A stretch of 36,263 bases of DNA from assembly GCA_024279715.1 (NCBI GenBank), contig JAJRRH010000175.1, positions 1-36,263 on the forward strand, given 5' to 3'. The notes beneath the pieces were generated by a model. It made no database searches, was not told the DNA's origin, and saw only the letters and a list, made by a program, of their open reading frames with translations. Source of the stretch: Bacteroidota bacterium. GTDB lineage: Bacteria > Bacteroidota > Bacteroidia > Flavobacteriales_D > JABDKJ01. Shown here piece by piece: positions 1 through 10,177 of this stretch. Position 1 is the first letter of the stretch. Each line of letters opens with the position of its first letter. The translations under genes and the position numbers were made by a program.

Positions 1-1
1 A

Positions 2-499
<498 letters not shown>

Positions 500-560
500 A
501 TAAAATTCTAGTGTGGAGTCTGTAATGTAACAGGCTCCGCACTAATAATACTTCAACGAT

Positions 561-797
561 TTGAGACTAGAAATAATATCCCCAGACGAAGAAATCTTCA
601 CAGGCGAAGTGAGTTCAATTATAGTTCCGGCAATAGATGGTAGCCTTGGGATATTGGACAACCATGCTCCGATGATTACTACCCTTAAAGAAGGTGCTAT
701 TGAATTAATTGAAACGTCTGGATCGAACAAGACGATTGATGTCAAAGGTGGCGTACTTGAGGTTCTTGCGAATAAAGTTGTGATATTGGCGGAGTAG
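561..797 (+). CDS. atpC: ATP synthase F1 subunit epsilon (short form)
   Basis: MRLEIISPDEEIFTGEVSSIIVPAIDGSLGILDNHAPMITTLKEG is epsilon beta-sandwich-like; directly follows atpD; TTG start. Confidence 0.92.
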   Translation: MRLEIISPDEEIFTGEVSSIIVPAIDGSLGILDNHAPMITTLKEGAIELIETSGSNKTIDVKGGVLEVLANKVVILAE

Positions 798-828
798 ATT
801 TCTCTATCTCTGTTTCTACAACTCACAT

Positions 829-1155
829 CTATCCCAACTTCGGGTTACTACGATGTCGACTACCATCTCGTTCTGTTTTCTTTTCGAAATTCCTTTTCAC
901 AGCATCCTCTAGGTCAATTCCAGTCTGATTTGCAAGACAAGTAAGCACAAATAACACATCGGCTAATTCATCTCCCAAATCCTTATTCTTATCCGATTCT
1001 TTTTCTGATTGCTCACCATACCTACGAGAAATAATACGAGCAACCTCTCCCACTTCTTCCGTCAGAATTGCCATATTGGTAAGTTCATCAAAGTATCTAA
1101 CGCCGTATTTTTTTATCCAATGATCAACCTGAGCTTGATATTCCTTTATATTCAT
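829..1155 (-). CDS. MazG-like nucleotide pyrophosphohydrolase
   Basis: EEVGEVAR and DELADVLFVLTCLANQTGIDL motifs of the all-alpha NTP pyrophosphatase family; TAATG overlap with upstream dtd. Confidence 0.85.
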   Translation of the reverse strand: MNIKEYQAQVDHWIKKYGVRYFDELTNMAILTEEVGEVARIISRRYGEQSEKESDKNKDLGDELADVLFVLTCLANQTGIDLEDAVKRNFEKKTERDGSRHRSNPKLG

Positions 1156-1607
1156 TACTCCTTATTTTTAGTATCTATCGTGATGGTTACTGGTCCATCA
1201 TTGACCAATGACACTTTCATATCAGCGCCGAACACTCCCGTACCAACTTCATGACCTATCCCCTCTTCCATCCTCCGTACAAAGTATTCATACAGCGGTA
1301 TAGCAACATCGGGCTTCGCCGCCTTGATAAATGAAGGTCTATTCCCCTTCTTCGTCTTAGCGTACAAGGTGAATTGAGATATGACCAATACACTACCATC
1401 GACGTCTATGATTGACTTATTCATCATCCCACTTTCATCTGAAAATATTCGTAGATTTAATATCTTATTGACCAACCAATCGGCATCCATGTTATCATCC
1501 TCTGTGCTTACTCCCAACAATAGTACATAGCCATTATTAATGGACGACTTAACCTTTCCATCAATAGATACAGAAGCTTCACTTACACGTTGTATGACGA
1601 CTCTCAT
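1155..1607 (-). CDS. dtd: D-aminoacyl-tRNA deacylase
   Basis: [17 protein letters not shown], the ISQFTLYA motif and [11 protein letters not shown]-terminus are typical of DTD. Confidence 0.96.
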   Translation of the reverse strand: MRVVIQRVSEASVSIDGKVKSSINNGYVLLLGVSTEDDNMDADWLVNKILNLRIFSDESGMMNKSIIDVDGSVLVISQFTLYAKTKKGNRPSFIKAAKPDVAIPLYEYFVRRMEEGIGHEVGTGVFGADMKVSLVNDGPVTITIDTKNKE

Positions 1608-2551
1608 TTCAAATGATCTGGTATTCTAAACTGATTCTCTTCATCGAAATCTTGTACGATAGAAACATAACTCTTGTATCTTGTCCAAGCGATATACCCT
1701 GATTCAACAGCCTCTTTCACCGCACACTTTGGCTCATTGATATGCATACAATTGTAGAATTTACATTCGGGTAAACGTTTCTTTAATTCAGGAAAATACA
1801 ATCCTACTTCTTCTTTTTCTAAATCGAGAATTCCAAAAGCCTTTACCCCAGGAGAATCGATAATGAAGGTGTCTTTATTTAATGGATACATCTCCGCAAA
1901 TGTGGTGGTATGCTTACCGGTATCATAAGAGTCAGAGAGAGATTTAGTAGCCAAATCAAGATTCGGGAGCAGTCGGTTGATCAAGGTGGATTTACCGACA
2001 CCGGATTGCCCAATAAAAAAGGAGATTTTTCTGCTTAATAATTTTTCTAAACCAACCATATCGCCTTCCAGCGCACTAACTTTTATACATTGATAACCAA
2101 TATCCGTATAGATAGCATTCATCTCTTGATACTTTTCTTCTTCCTTGTCTGAATATAAATCAGACTTATTGAATACTAAAAGTGGGGCTATCCCATACGC
2201 CTCGGCGTTGAGAAGTATCCTATCAATAAATTCTATCGGCGTGTAGGGCTTAATGAGTGTAATTACGATGACCACCAAGTCGATATTGGCAGCAAGAATA
2301 TGAGACTCCTTGGAAAGGTTTATGGATTTTCTTTTGATGTGATTTCTCCTTGGCAGAATCTTCGTGATGGTATTGTCATCATTTATTGTTTCAATCTCTA
2401 CACGATCGCCAACCGCCACAGGATTAGTACTACGATTTCCCTCCAGACGAAATTTACCCCGCAATACTGCATCGATTACTTCGCCTTCATCCATCATGAT
2501 GCCAAAACGACTACCTGTTGATTTTAGTACTGTTCCAAGTTTTTGCTGCAT
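1604..2551 (-). CDS. rsgA: Ribosome small subunit-dependent GTPase A
   Basis: Circularly permuted GTPase: [28 protein letters not shown], plus C-terminal Cys/His zinc motif ([16 protein letters not shown]). Confidence 0.96.
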   Translation of the reverse strand: MQQKLGTVLKSTGSRFGIMMDEGEVIDAVLRGKFRLEGNRSTNPVAVGDRVEIETINDDNTITKILPRRNHIKRKSINLSKESHILAANIDLVVIVITLIKPYTPIEFIDRILLNAEAYGIAPLLVFNKSDLYSDKEEEKYQEMNAIYTDIGYQCIKVSALEGDMVGLEKLLSRKISFFIGQSGVGKSTLINRLLPNLDLATKSLSDSYDTGKHTTTFAEMYPLNKDTFIIDSPGVKAFGILDLEKEEVGLYFPELKKRLPECKFYNCMHINEPKCAVKEAVESGYIAWTRYKSYVSIVQDFDEENQFRIPDHLK

Positions 2552-2555
2552 AATG

Positions 2556-2563
2556 CAAAATTA
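2556..2563 (-). promoter_or_regulatory. Bacteroidota -7 box (TAATTTTG) upstream of rsgA
   Basis: Exact TAnnTTTG match on the minus strand, ending 4 nt before the rsgA ATG. Confidence 0.45.
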
Positions 2564-2698
2564 AGATAATTATTCCTGAATGAACGATTTTAGATAGATT
2601 TTGGAATTTGAATATAGCAAACCCACTATTACAGTTCCAACCAAAGTAGAAATATTAATAGAAACATAAGATTCTTGTGGTATCCCATCAATAATTAT

Positions 2699-2706
2699 TA
2701 TTTTTG
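2699..2706 (+). promoter_or_regulatory. Bacteroidota -7 box (TATTTTTG) upstream of gldA
   Basis: Matches TAnnTTTG, with TTG at 2675-2677 as a possible -33; box ends 5 nt before the ATG. Confidence 0.45.
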
Positions 2707-2711
2707 TCGCT

Positions 2712-3632
2712 ATGAGTTCAGGCAGTTCTATTGAAGTTAAAAATATCACAAAGATATATGGCACGCAGCGTGCATTGAGTGAAATGAGTTTCTCTATCGG
2801 TAAAGGGGAGATTGTGGGTTTTCTTGGCCCTAATGGTGCTGGGAAATCTACGATGATGAAAATACTCACCACCTATGTTAAGCCCACCTACGGAGAAGCG
2901 TATATTTCTGGACACAACGTGCTAGAAGAGCAAACAAAGGTTAAGAAACTCGTTGGCTATCTTCCAGAACATAATCCCCTTTACTTAGATATGTATGTCA
3001 AGGAGTATTTAGGTTTTATTGCAAGCCTATATAAGGTCAAGAACAAGCGACAAAGAGTCATGGAGATGATAGACATGGTAGGGCTCGAAATCGAGCAGCA
3101 CAAGAAGATTGGTGCGCTATCGAAAGGGTACCGACAAAGGGTTGGTCTGGCGCAGTCAATGATACATGATCCGCAGGTCTTAATATTAGATGAACCTACT
3201 AGTGGCCTTGATCCAAATCAGTTGGTAGAAATACGATCTCTGATTCAAAAAGTTGGTAAGGAAAAAACCGTTATGCTTTCTACCCATATCATGCAAGAAG
3301 TGGAAGCGATATGTACTAGAGTTATCATTATTGACAAAGGAGAGAAGGTAGCGGATCAAGGAGTACAAGAATTGATACTTAACAAACAGTCTAAAGTATT
3401 GGAGGTAGAATTCAATGGCAAAGTTAAGAAGCAGGATATAGAAAGACTGTCAGGAGTCATTTCTGTTGAAGGTCTAAAAGAGAATTACTGGCATATTACT
3501 GTAGATAATGACATCGACATACGTGCAGATATTTTCAATCTTGCCAATGACAATGATGTGGCTATTCTAACACAAAACTATACAGCCCGAAGCTTAGAAG
3601 ATGCCTTCAAGGATTTGACCAAACGAGATTAG
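2712..3632 (+). CDS. gldA: ABC transporter ATP-binding protein, GldA-like
   Basis: Walker A GPNGAGKST, signature LSKGYRQRVGLAQ, Walker B VLILDEPTSGLDP; opening IEVKNITKIYGTQRAL resembles gliding GldA. Confidence 0.8.
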   Translation: MSSGSSIEVKNITKIYGTQRALSEMSFSIGKGEIVGFLGPNGAGKSTMMKILTTYVKPTYGEAYISGHNVLEEQTKVKKLVGYLPEHNPLYLDMYVKEYLGFIASLYKVKNKRQRVMEMIDMVGLEIEQHKKIGALSKGYRQRVGLAQSMIHDPQVLILDEPTSGLDPNQLVEIRSLIQKVGKEKTVMLSTHIMQEVEAICTRVIIIDKGEKVADQGVQELILNKQSKVLEVEFNGKVKKQDIERLSGVISVEGLKENYWHITVDNDIDIRADIFNLANDNDVAILTQNYTARSLEDAFKDLTKRD

Positions 3633-3726
3633 CTTTCTTTGGTTTGATAACAAAATCGCTATGCCATTATGTACCGATGTACGATCATCCAATATATTTT
3701 TATCTTCTGCTCCTTAATCCGCTTTA

Positions 3727-3757
3727 TTCATACAAAAACAAAGGGCATTGTATGAAT
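3727..3757. repeat. Inverted repeat TTCATACAA...TTGTATGAA in intergenic region
   Basis: Perfect 9-bp arms separated by 12-13 nt. Confidence 0.5.
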
Positions 3758-3823
3758 ACTTAGACACGCTCAGCAGAACTGGGAGCTAGGTTGTGAGAAG
3801 CAAAACGTGAAACTCCGATTTAG

Positions 3824-3845
3824 AAACACCCAAATTTGGGTGTTT
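3824..3845. repeat. 22-bp perfect palindrome AAACACCCAAATTTGGGTGTTT, core of a diverged dispersed repeat
   Basis: Self reverse-complementary; flanks align with an inverted copy near 18570-18660. Confidence 0.7.
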
Positions 3846-4002
3846 GAAAAACTCCATACTTACAGGTGTTACTTAATCGCTGAAAAATGGATGAATTTTT
3901 CGGGTTAATCCTTAATGTCGTCATAAAACAAAGAATGGTTTAAACAAATGAATTTTCAGATTACCCTATAGGACAATAGATACCTAAAATAATTCCGACA
4001 AA

Positions 4003-4034
4003 AAAAGCCATTTCGAAAATCGAAATGGCTTTTA
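4003..4034 (-). terminator. Rho-independent terminator after gldN, possibly bidirectional
   Basis: AAAAGCCATTTCGA-AAA-TCGAAATGGCTTTT, 14-bp perfect stem with A/T tracts on both sides. Confidence 0.85.
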
Positions 4035-4053
4035 CTATAATTCTATCTACCCC

Positions 4054-4905
4054 TTAGAAAGACCAAAGGTCATGTTCTAATTCCATGAGATTTTCTTTAA
4101 TTCTTTCAGACTCCAACAAGTGGTCGATTCCTGAAGTATATTCACTGATATCTCTATTCGAAGGATTTGATTCTCTTACCACGTAGCTATTGAACATTCT
4201 CTTCATAAACACATCATCAAAAGATCGTCTTTCAGAATCATTGTTTCTATTAAACACATCCCAATTGGCAAACAAGTAACGACATTCAGGGAAATATAGC
4301 CAGAACATGTCTCTTGTTCCTCTTATCTCTCCATCTTCACCCTTTACTTCTTGACGTGGTGCTAATCCAATAATTCTGACATATCTTTCAGAACGTTGTC
4401 GATCAAACAACCATGACTCTTTAAGTTTGAATTGTTTAATATCAGAAGACTCAATATCAATCTGCTGAATTACTTGTACCAACTCGCCAGTATCTATATC
4501 ATCCGTCCAAGTAGTATCAATACTTGAGAACATAGACTTAACTTCATTAACCATTAAAGGGGTCGTAAACTCATCATCCTGTCCTAAAGGTCCTGTACTA
4601 TATGCAGTAACTGATTTTTCTTCCATCAATCCATATCGAATAACATCAAATAGACTTTTTCTATTTTGTAATTGATCAATAGGATAATATAATGGGTGAT
4701 TTACCTTCTCTCGCATATCGATGATCTGCCAGATTCGTCGCTCCCACATCACATCCGCTTGTCTTAGCGAAGGATAAGGCACTACTTTTCTCTCTTTGAT
4801 ATGTTCAGGAACATACGCTCCGTCTAATACATATTGAGACTTCAATGCACCGCAACTTAATACGACTACGGCACCTAATACTATTGCTTGAATCTTCTTT
4901 CTCAT
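4054..4905 (-). CDS. gldN: Gliding motility / T9SS protein GldN
   Basis: N-terminal signal; ERRIWQIIDMREKVNHPLYYP and RDMFWLYFPECRYLFANWDVFN; last gene of the gldKLMN order. Confidence 0.93.
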   Translation of the reverse strand: MRKKIQAIVLGAVVVLSCGALKSQYVLDGAYVPEHIKERKVVPYPSLRQADVMWERRIWQIIDMREKVNHPLYYPIDQLQNRKSLFDVIRYGLMEEKSVTAYSTGPLGQDDEFTTPLMVNEVKSMFSSIDTTWTDDIDTGELVQVIQQIDIESSDIKQFKLKESWLFDRQRSERYVRIIGLAPRQEVKGEDGEIRGTRDMFWLYFPECRYLFANWDVFNRNNDSERRSFDDVFMKRMFNSYVVRESNPSNRDISEYTSGIDHLLESERIKENLMELEHDLWSF

Positions 4906-4917
4906 CGTCGATCTTAT

Positions 4918-6597
4918 TTATTTAATTTTAAGAGTAATTGAACCCAATGATCTTGTTCCTCCACCTGGACCTTTTGCTTTTATATTTTCGATATAAACTT
5001 TTTGTCCTGATTTTGCAGATTGGATCATTTGTTTCATTTCAGCGGTTAGTCTGTTACTTTTTGAAACTTTTTCAATCGGTTGACCTTTGATAACCATAGA
5101 AAATTTAAACTGTGTTACAGTAAATTTTACACCATCAAATTCAAAATCTTTGAGCTTAGCAATAACACCAGCTGCAGCACGCAATTCACCTTTTCCTATA
5201 GAAGAGCTAGCAGAACTCTTGCCACCGAAGTAAGCAATTGGATCTGGTACATTTTTAACTCTAAAGTCTACTGAACCGACATTCCTAGAAGATCCATCAG
5301 GTTGTCTAGCTGAACAGGATATAACGGCAGTCTTTCCACTTCCAAGTCCTGACACAGCCCATCCATTTGCCCCCTTAGTAAGCTTTCCATTAGTCATGGA
5401 TGGGGATAAATCCGAATCTTTGTAACCCGCCACTGAGATACTCACTGGATTACTCAAACCTCTATAGAACACATTCATCTTGGTAGGCGAAACCACTAAT
5501 GCTGGCGCGGCAACGGTATAATCAAGATTAAAACCCCTCACAACCTTTTTCATGCCAGTAGGTTCAAATATGATTACCCCTTCTCTATGTTGTGGTCCAA
5601 GTCCATTTGCGGGTATTTCTACCACTCCTTTTGGTCCATCCATTTCAAGCTGAACAGATTCTCCATTCAGTTTTTGCGAAATAGAATCATACTTTACACC
5701 AGGTGCACCTAATAATATTGTTGGTGGATTAGTGTCATCAAAGGCTGCCAAAAATACATCCGCCTTAAACTTTCCTCCTTGTGAAATATATGTAGCTTCA
5801 GGAATAACTGCCTCAGTTAATTTACTGAATTTATACGTCTGTCCCTCTACAGATGCAAATATGGACCCTATCACATCGGATTCTACATTCAAAATATCGG
5901 ATTGAATTTTAGACAGTATTGATGTGGTCGCTGCCAATGGAACATGGTAGAAATTTAACATTTCCCAAGTTACAACCTTGCCCTCAACGTCTTTCAAGTC
6001 ATCAAACTTAAAAATGTTGTTGACAGAAGCAACCAAGTCCTTCTCCTTAGGGAAATCAGTAGCAATTTGATTTCTAAAAGCTTCTAATCTCAATTTTAGG
6101 TCAGCAACTCGATAATTATACTTTTCAGTATTTTCATTAGAAGTATCCATCTCAGGATCTGCCGCCACGCCTGTGCCTATCATGACACGCGTATTATCAT
6201 CATATTTATCCTTACCGTCAACATATATTAAATTAAGGACAGTATCCTGTGATGCATTATATACTTCCTCCATAGTTTTACCTTCTGAGATAGATATCGT
6301 TTTCGCCTTTATCAAATTAATATGAGTGAAAAGATCTTGGGCTGTCTTATGCATTGCCTCCGCACGTTTGTAATCAGCTCCGTACTTAGCAGGTTTCTCC
6401 TCGGCTCGTTGCTTAAAAAGTGACATCTGCCCACTGACTCCAGTATTTATTGCTTTCATTGATTTCCTTTGCCCATCATCAATTGTAATAAACGAATTCA
6501 AAATATCCTTGGATACGTTCATTGCCAAAAGGGCTGTCAACACAAGATACATCATGTTGATCATTTTCTGTCTTGGTGATTGTTTACCTGACGCCAT
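4918..6597 (-). CDS. gldM: Gliding motility / T9SS motor protein GldM
   Basis: MASGKQSPRQKMINMMYLVLTALLAMNVSKDILNSF single-TM start, long periplasmic region; adjacent to gldL. Confidence 0.95.
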   Translation of the reverse strand: MASGKQSPRQKMINMMYLVLTALLAMNVSKDILNSFITIDDGQRKSMKAINTGVSGQMSLFKQRAEEKPAKYGADYKRAEAMHKTAQDLFTHINLIKAKTISISEGKTMEEVYNASQDTVLNLIYVDGKDKYDDNTRVMIGTGVAADPEMDTSNENTEKYNYRVADLKLRLEAFRNQIATDFPKEKDLVASVNNIFKFDDLKDVEGKVVTWEMLNFYHVPLAATTSILSKIQSDILNVESDVIGSIFASVEGQTYKFSKLTEAVIPEATYISQGGKFKADVFLAAFDDTNPPTILLGAPGVKYDSISQKLNGESVQLEMDGPKGVVEIPANGLGPQHREGVIIFEPTGMKKVVRGFNLDYTVAAPALVVSPTKMNVFYRGLSNPVSISVAGYKDSDLSPSMTNGKLTKGANGWAVSGLGSGKTAVISCSARQPDGSSRNVGSVDFRVKNVPDPIAYFGGKSSASSSIGKGELRAAAGVIAKLKDFEFDGVKFTVTQFKFSMVIKGQPIEKVSKSNRLTAEMKQMIQSAKSGQKVYIENIKAKGPGGGTRSLGSITLKIK

Positions 6598-6646
6598 TAT
6601 TATATGTTTTTAGTGGTTATTGATTAAAATATACCCAGGTAAACCG

Positions 6647-7450
6647 CTAGTTTCCTCCCGTATTGAAGTTCATAGCAGACAACATGTTGCCATAGACGGT
6701 ATTCAATTGAGAGAGATTCTTAGAAAGTTCTTTGATATTGTCTTTGTAACGAAGCGTGTCTTCCTCTGAATCTTTAAGATTAGCCATTACACGTTCAATT
6801 CCTGACATCACATCATCAGTAGCTTGCAGTTTGTCTCTTGTAGATTCAAGTTGCAGCTCATATACTTTATTAAGTTCTGTAAGATTGTTTGTCATCTTAG
6901 TCAGCTCTTCTCCGGCACTTGCTCCGCCACCGGCAGAATTAGCTATTCCCATTATAGAAGAAGCTGCTTGTGAATATGTATCCGTTAGTTCAGACATTTT
7001 ATCTGCTGCAGAACTCAAAGAGTTTACATAATTATTTGTTGCCACAGAAGCTTCTGTAATCTCAGACAAGCTACTAGCTTGCGAGCTTAATGTACGTAGT
7101 CCATCTCCAAGACTGGCAATAAGTTCAGGTTCAATTTTCGCTTCAGCCAACATATTGTCTAACTGAGCAGTTACAGAACCACCTGATGAAGATGCAATGC
7201 CAGCTCCGGCTTCTCTTTGCTCACCAGTAGCTAATTCTGGATATACAAGCGTCCAATCCAGGTCTTCATGCAATGGCTCAAATGCCGAAAACAAGAAAAT
7301 CAATGCTTCTGTTCCTAGTCCTACAATGAGCATAGGTCCTGCACCTGGAAAGTGCATAATTTTAAATAGTGCTCCTAAAATCACTACTGCTGCACCTATA
7401 CCATACAGCTTTGCCATAAATTTTTTCCATCCTAAACTTCCTGGTTTCAT
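6647..7450 (-). CDS. gldL: Gliding motility / T9SS motor protein GldL
   Basis: GWKKFMAKLYGIGAAVVILGALFKIMHFPGAGPMLIVGLGTEALIFLFSAFEP two-TM N-terminus typical of GldL. Confidence 0.95.
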   Translation of the reverse strand: MKPGSLGWKKFMAKLYGIGAAVVILGALFKIMHFPGAGPMLIVGLGTEALIFLFSAFEPLHEDLDWTLVYPELATGEQREAGAGIASSSGGSVTAQLDNMLAEAKIEPELIASLGDGLRTLSSQASSLSEITEASVATNNYVNSLSSAADKMSELTDTYSQAASSIMGIANSAGGGASAGEELTKMTNNLTELNKVYELQLESTRDKLQATDDVMSGIERVMANLKDSEEDTLRYKDNIKELSKNLSQLNTVYGNMLSAMNFNTGGN

Positions 7451-7515
7451 AATTATTCCTTGTTTTTGTTATTAATTAAATTGTTTTATTTTGTTGTAAT
7501 AATGATACTTTGATA

Positions 7516-8865
7516 TTAGTTCCAGTCTTCTGGATTTCCTGACTTGCCTCTCCCCAAATAAGACATGACAGATCTAAATCCTACATAGGACTTAGCTGTA
7601 TCTCGGTATTCATAAGTTCTTGTTCCTGTCTGGATGTAGTATTTCACATCTTTCCACGATCCCCCACGCGTAACTTTTCTTTTCAATGCCGGAGGATCAT
7701 TTTTCAATGCATCATAAGTATACTCCGGATTAAGATCATGTGAAAAGTCATAAACTGACTCATCATAAGCGGTATTTGTCCATTCCGCAACATTTCCAGA
7801 CATACAAAATAGTCCGAAATCATTTGGCTCATATGAATCAGCCTCAACAGTATGGAATCCACCATCTTCAATATAGTCACCACGCATTGGCTTAAAGTTA
7901 GCCAATGGACAACCAAAAATATTTCTTGTGTAAGGACCACCCCAAGGATATGGGTTGGACTCTAATCCACCTCTAGAAGCGTACTCCCACTCTGCCTCAC
8001 TAGGCAGTCTGAATCGTTGTACCATAGCCACTCCATGACTTCTTCTAAAACTATTCAACAATTGTGTTCTCCATACATTGAAAGCCTTTGCTTGTGTCCA
8101 AGTAACACCAACCAAAGGATAGTCATCAAATGCAGGGTGCCAAAAATAAGCTTCTGTCATAGGTTCGTTAAAGGAATAGGTGAAATCCGCTATCCACACT
8201 AACGTATCTGGATAAACATTAATTTCTTCACGGATAATATACTTGGAACGATCTATGTGACCACGAATTGAATTCGATTGTCCCTTAGAGTTCTCATAAG
8301 AAAGATCTAAGTCTCTGCTTGATTTTGAAGCAGCTGCTTGCAAATCTATCCAGAAATACGAATATTTCAATTTACGAGTATCTAACTCTTTACGACCATA
8401 ATAACGTTCACCTTCTGAAAGGAACATATCTAGAAGCTCTTCACGCTCTTCTTCACCATCCCATTCGATAGGCTCATCCCAATTTATCATTGGCGGATCT
8501 ATGTCTTCACCATATTCATCTTCAGTGATAAGGTGTTCACCTATATCCGCATCTCCTAATAAATTGTGAGCCAGTGAATCACGTACCCAATATACAAACT
8601 GACGATATTCGTCATTAGTAATTTCGGTGTCATCCATATAAAATGCTTGGATAGAGACTGTTTTTGTTTTTGCGTTGTGCGCATAAGGTACGTCCTGATC
8701 GCTAGGCCCCATCTGGAAACTACCTGGCGGAATGTAATTCATACCATACGGATTGACTTGATAAAAATCCGCACGCGGACCAGTACCTATCAATTCGCCT
8801 CTACCCCCCCCGTTACAACTACCTAGTAGTGTAAGGATAGAAAAACCATATATTAGCTTTCTCAT
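7516..8865 (-). CDS. gldK: Gliding motility / T9SS lipoprotein GldK (FGE-sulfatase fold)
   Basis: Formylglycine-generating-like domain (FYMDDTEITNDEYRQFVYWVRDS, RLPSEAEWEYASRGG, GNVAEWT, RGGSWKD). Start moved from the listed ORF (8919) to MRKLIYGFSILTLLGSC, which gives a lipobox. Confidence 0.93.
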   Translation of the reverse strand: MRKLIYGFSILTLLGSCNGGGRGELIGTGPRADFYQVNPYGMNYIPPGSFQMGPSDQDVPYAHNAKTKTVSIQAFYMDDTEITNDEYRQFVYWVRDSLAHNLLGDADIGEHLITEDEYGEDIDPPMINWDEPIEWDGEEEREELLDMFLSEGERYYGRKELDTRKLKYSYFWIDLQAAASKSSRDLDLSYENSKGQSNSIRGHIDRSKYIIREEINVYPDTLVWIADFTYSFNEPMTEAYFWHPAFDDYPLVGVTWTQAKAFNVWRTQLLNSFRRSHGVAMVQRFRLPSEAEWEYASRGGLESNPYPWGGPYTRNIFGCPLANFKPMRGDYIEDGGFHTVEADSYEPNDFGLFCMSGNVAEWTNTAYDESVYDFSHDLNPEYTYDALKNDPPALKRKVTRGGSWKDVKYYIQTGTRTYEYRDTAKSYVGFRSVMSYLGRGKSGNPEDWN

Positions 8866-8969
8866 GTTAATCAAATTTAGTGATGTACTCTTCAAACTAT
8901 GAGTATTTGTTTGTTTCAAAATTATTCCTTGCCGTATTTAACGTGGATTTCTGTAATTTGTTTCATGAA

Positions 8970-9899
8970 TTACAAAAATCGCACATTCTTGTATATTTTT
9001 TTAGGTAGTGGTTTGAACAGTTTTTTGCAGAAGTTCACCATAATTTCGTGAGTGCCGCTACTGTGATTTTTGATTTCTGAGGTTGTAATATCGTATGAAT
9101 AGCCTATTCTAATGCTATTTCTATTGTCTGGAAAGTTATAATTAATTCCTGCCATTGGTGCGATTGCATCATCTAATCTATAAGTAAGACCAAACCAAGC
9201 AAAGTCATTATATATACCACGAGCAGTAATATCGAATATAGTGGCCGCACCATCGGACTTCACAAGAATGCTAGGCTCTATATCAATTATCGAAGACAAT
9301 TCATGTTTATAGCCTGCCATTAAGTAGTAATGTCTAGCTACGGTATAATTCATTTCTGTAAGATCTCCTTTTGTAAGGTGCGTTGATGACAATCCAACAT
9401 ACATCTTTGGTGTCCAATAATAAGCCCCTAAAGAAAGGTCAAATACACCTGCTGACTTTCCCGCATCGGGTATAGCGACATCTGTTGCTACTGGATCTAA
9501 TGAAATCCAATCACTTCCCAAAGATTTTGACAATAACCCTAAAGAAATACCTAATCCTAATTTACCGCTACCTACATTTGGCAGATGGTATGAATAGGCA
9601 CCTTTTACGAAGGTGCTTGTTTCCTGACCTAACTGATCAGAAATAACAGTAAGACCAATACCACTTTTTGCTCTTGTCAAAGGCATATGTGCATTAAACA
9701 ATGTCGTGGTGGGAGCCCCATCAAAACCTGTCCACTGCTGACGGTAAATTGCTGTCGCACAAATAGCTTGCTTAGAACCTGCGAAACCAGGGTTGATAGA
9801 CAACCTATCAAATGAATAGTGTGTTAATTGGACATCTTGTTGAGCATTCAAACTCACCCCCATCAATATCATCGCAAAAATGTAAAATACTTTTTTCAT
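8970..9899 (-). CDS. PorP/SprF-family T9SS membrane protein
   Basis: Signal peptide then QQDVQLTHYSFDRLSINPGFAGSKQAICATAIYRQQWTGFDGAPTT, typical of PorP/SprF; next to gldK. Confidence 0.92.
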   Translation of the reverse strand: MKKVFYIFAMILMGVSLNAQQDVQLTHYSFDRLSINPGFAGSKQAICATAIYRQQWTGFDGAPTTTLFNAHMPLTRAKSGIGLTVISDQLGQETSTFVKGAYSYHLPNVGSGKLGLGISLGLLSKSLGSDWISLDPVATDVAIPDAGKSAGVFDLSLGAYYWTPKMYVGLSSTHLTKGDLTEMNYTVARHYYLMAGYKHELSSIIDIEPSILVKSDGAATIFDITARGIYNDFAWFGLTYRLDDAIAPMAGINYNFPDNRNSIRIGYSYDITTSEIKNHSSGTHEIMVNFCKKLFKPLPKKIYKNVRFL

Positions 9900-10177
9900 T
9901 TGGTTATTTTAATATTATTCTTTGGTTGTTTTACTAAAATTTCACGCTAAGGTAATTAAATTTAAATGAGATAAAAAAAATATTATTGAAATTGATTAAC
10001 TTAATAATGTACAATACTATGAATCGTAAGGCATGTAAACCACCTGCATCACCGATTCTAACTGACCCTACCTTATTCATTTACATTTCAAAAAAACCCT
10101 TTCTTTATTCATTATTAATTCTGATTAAAAATTCATTCATGTACCTTTAAAAAATATAAACATCACCTTTATACATT

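Noticed and set aside
542-826. 94-aa minus-strand ORF
   Set aside because: Antisense to atpC, which is clearly recognisable.
10009-10024. CAATACTATGAATC shared with about 18523
   Set aside because: A match of this length is expected by chance in AT-rich DNA of this size and the flanks do not align.
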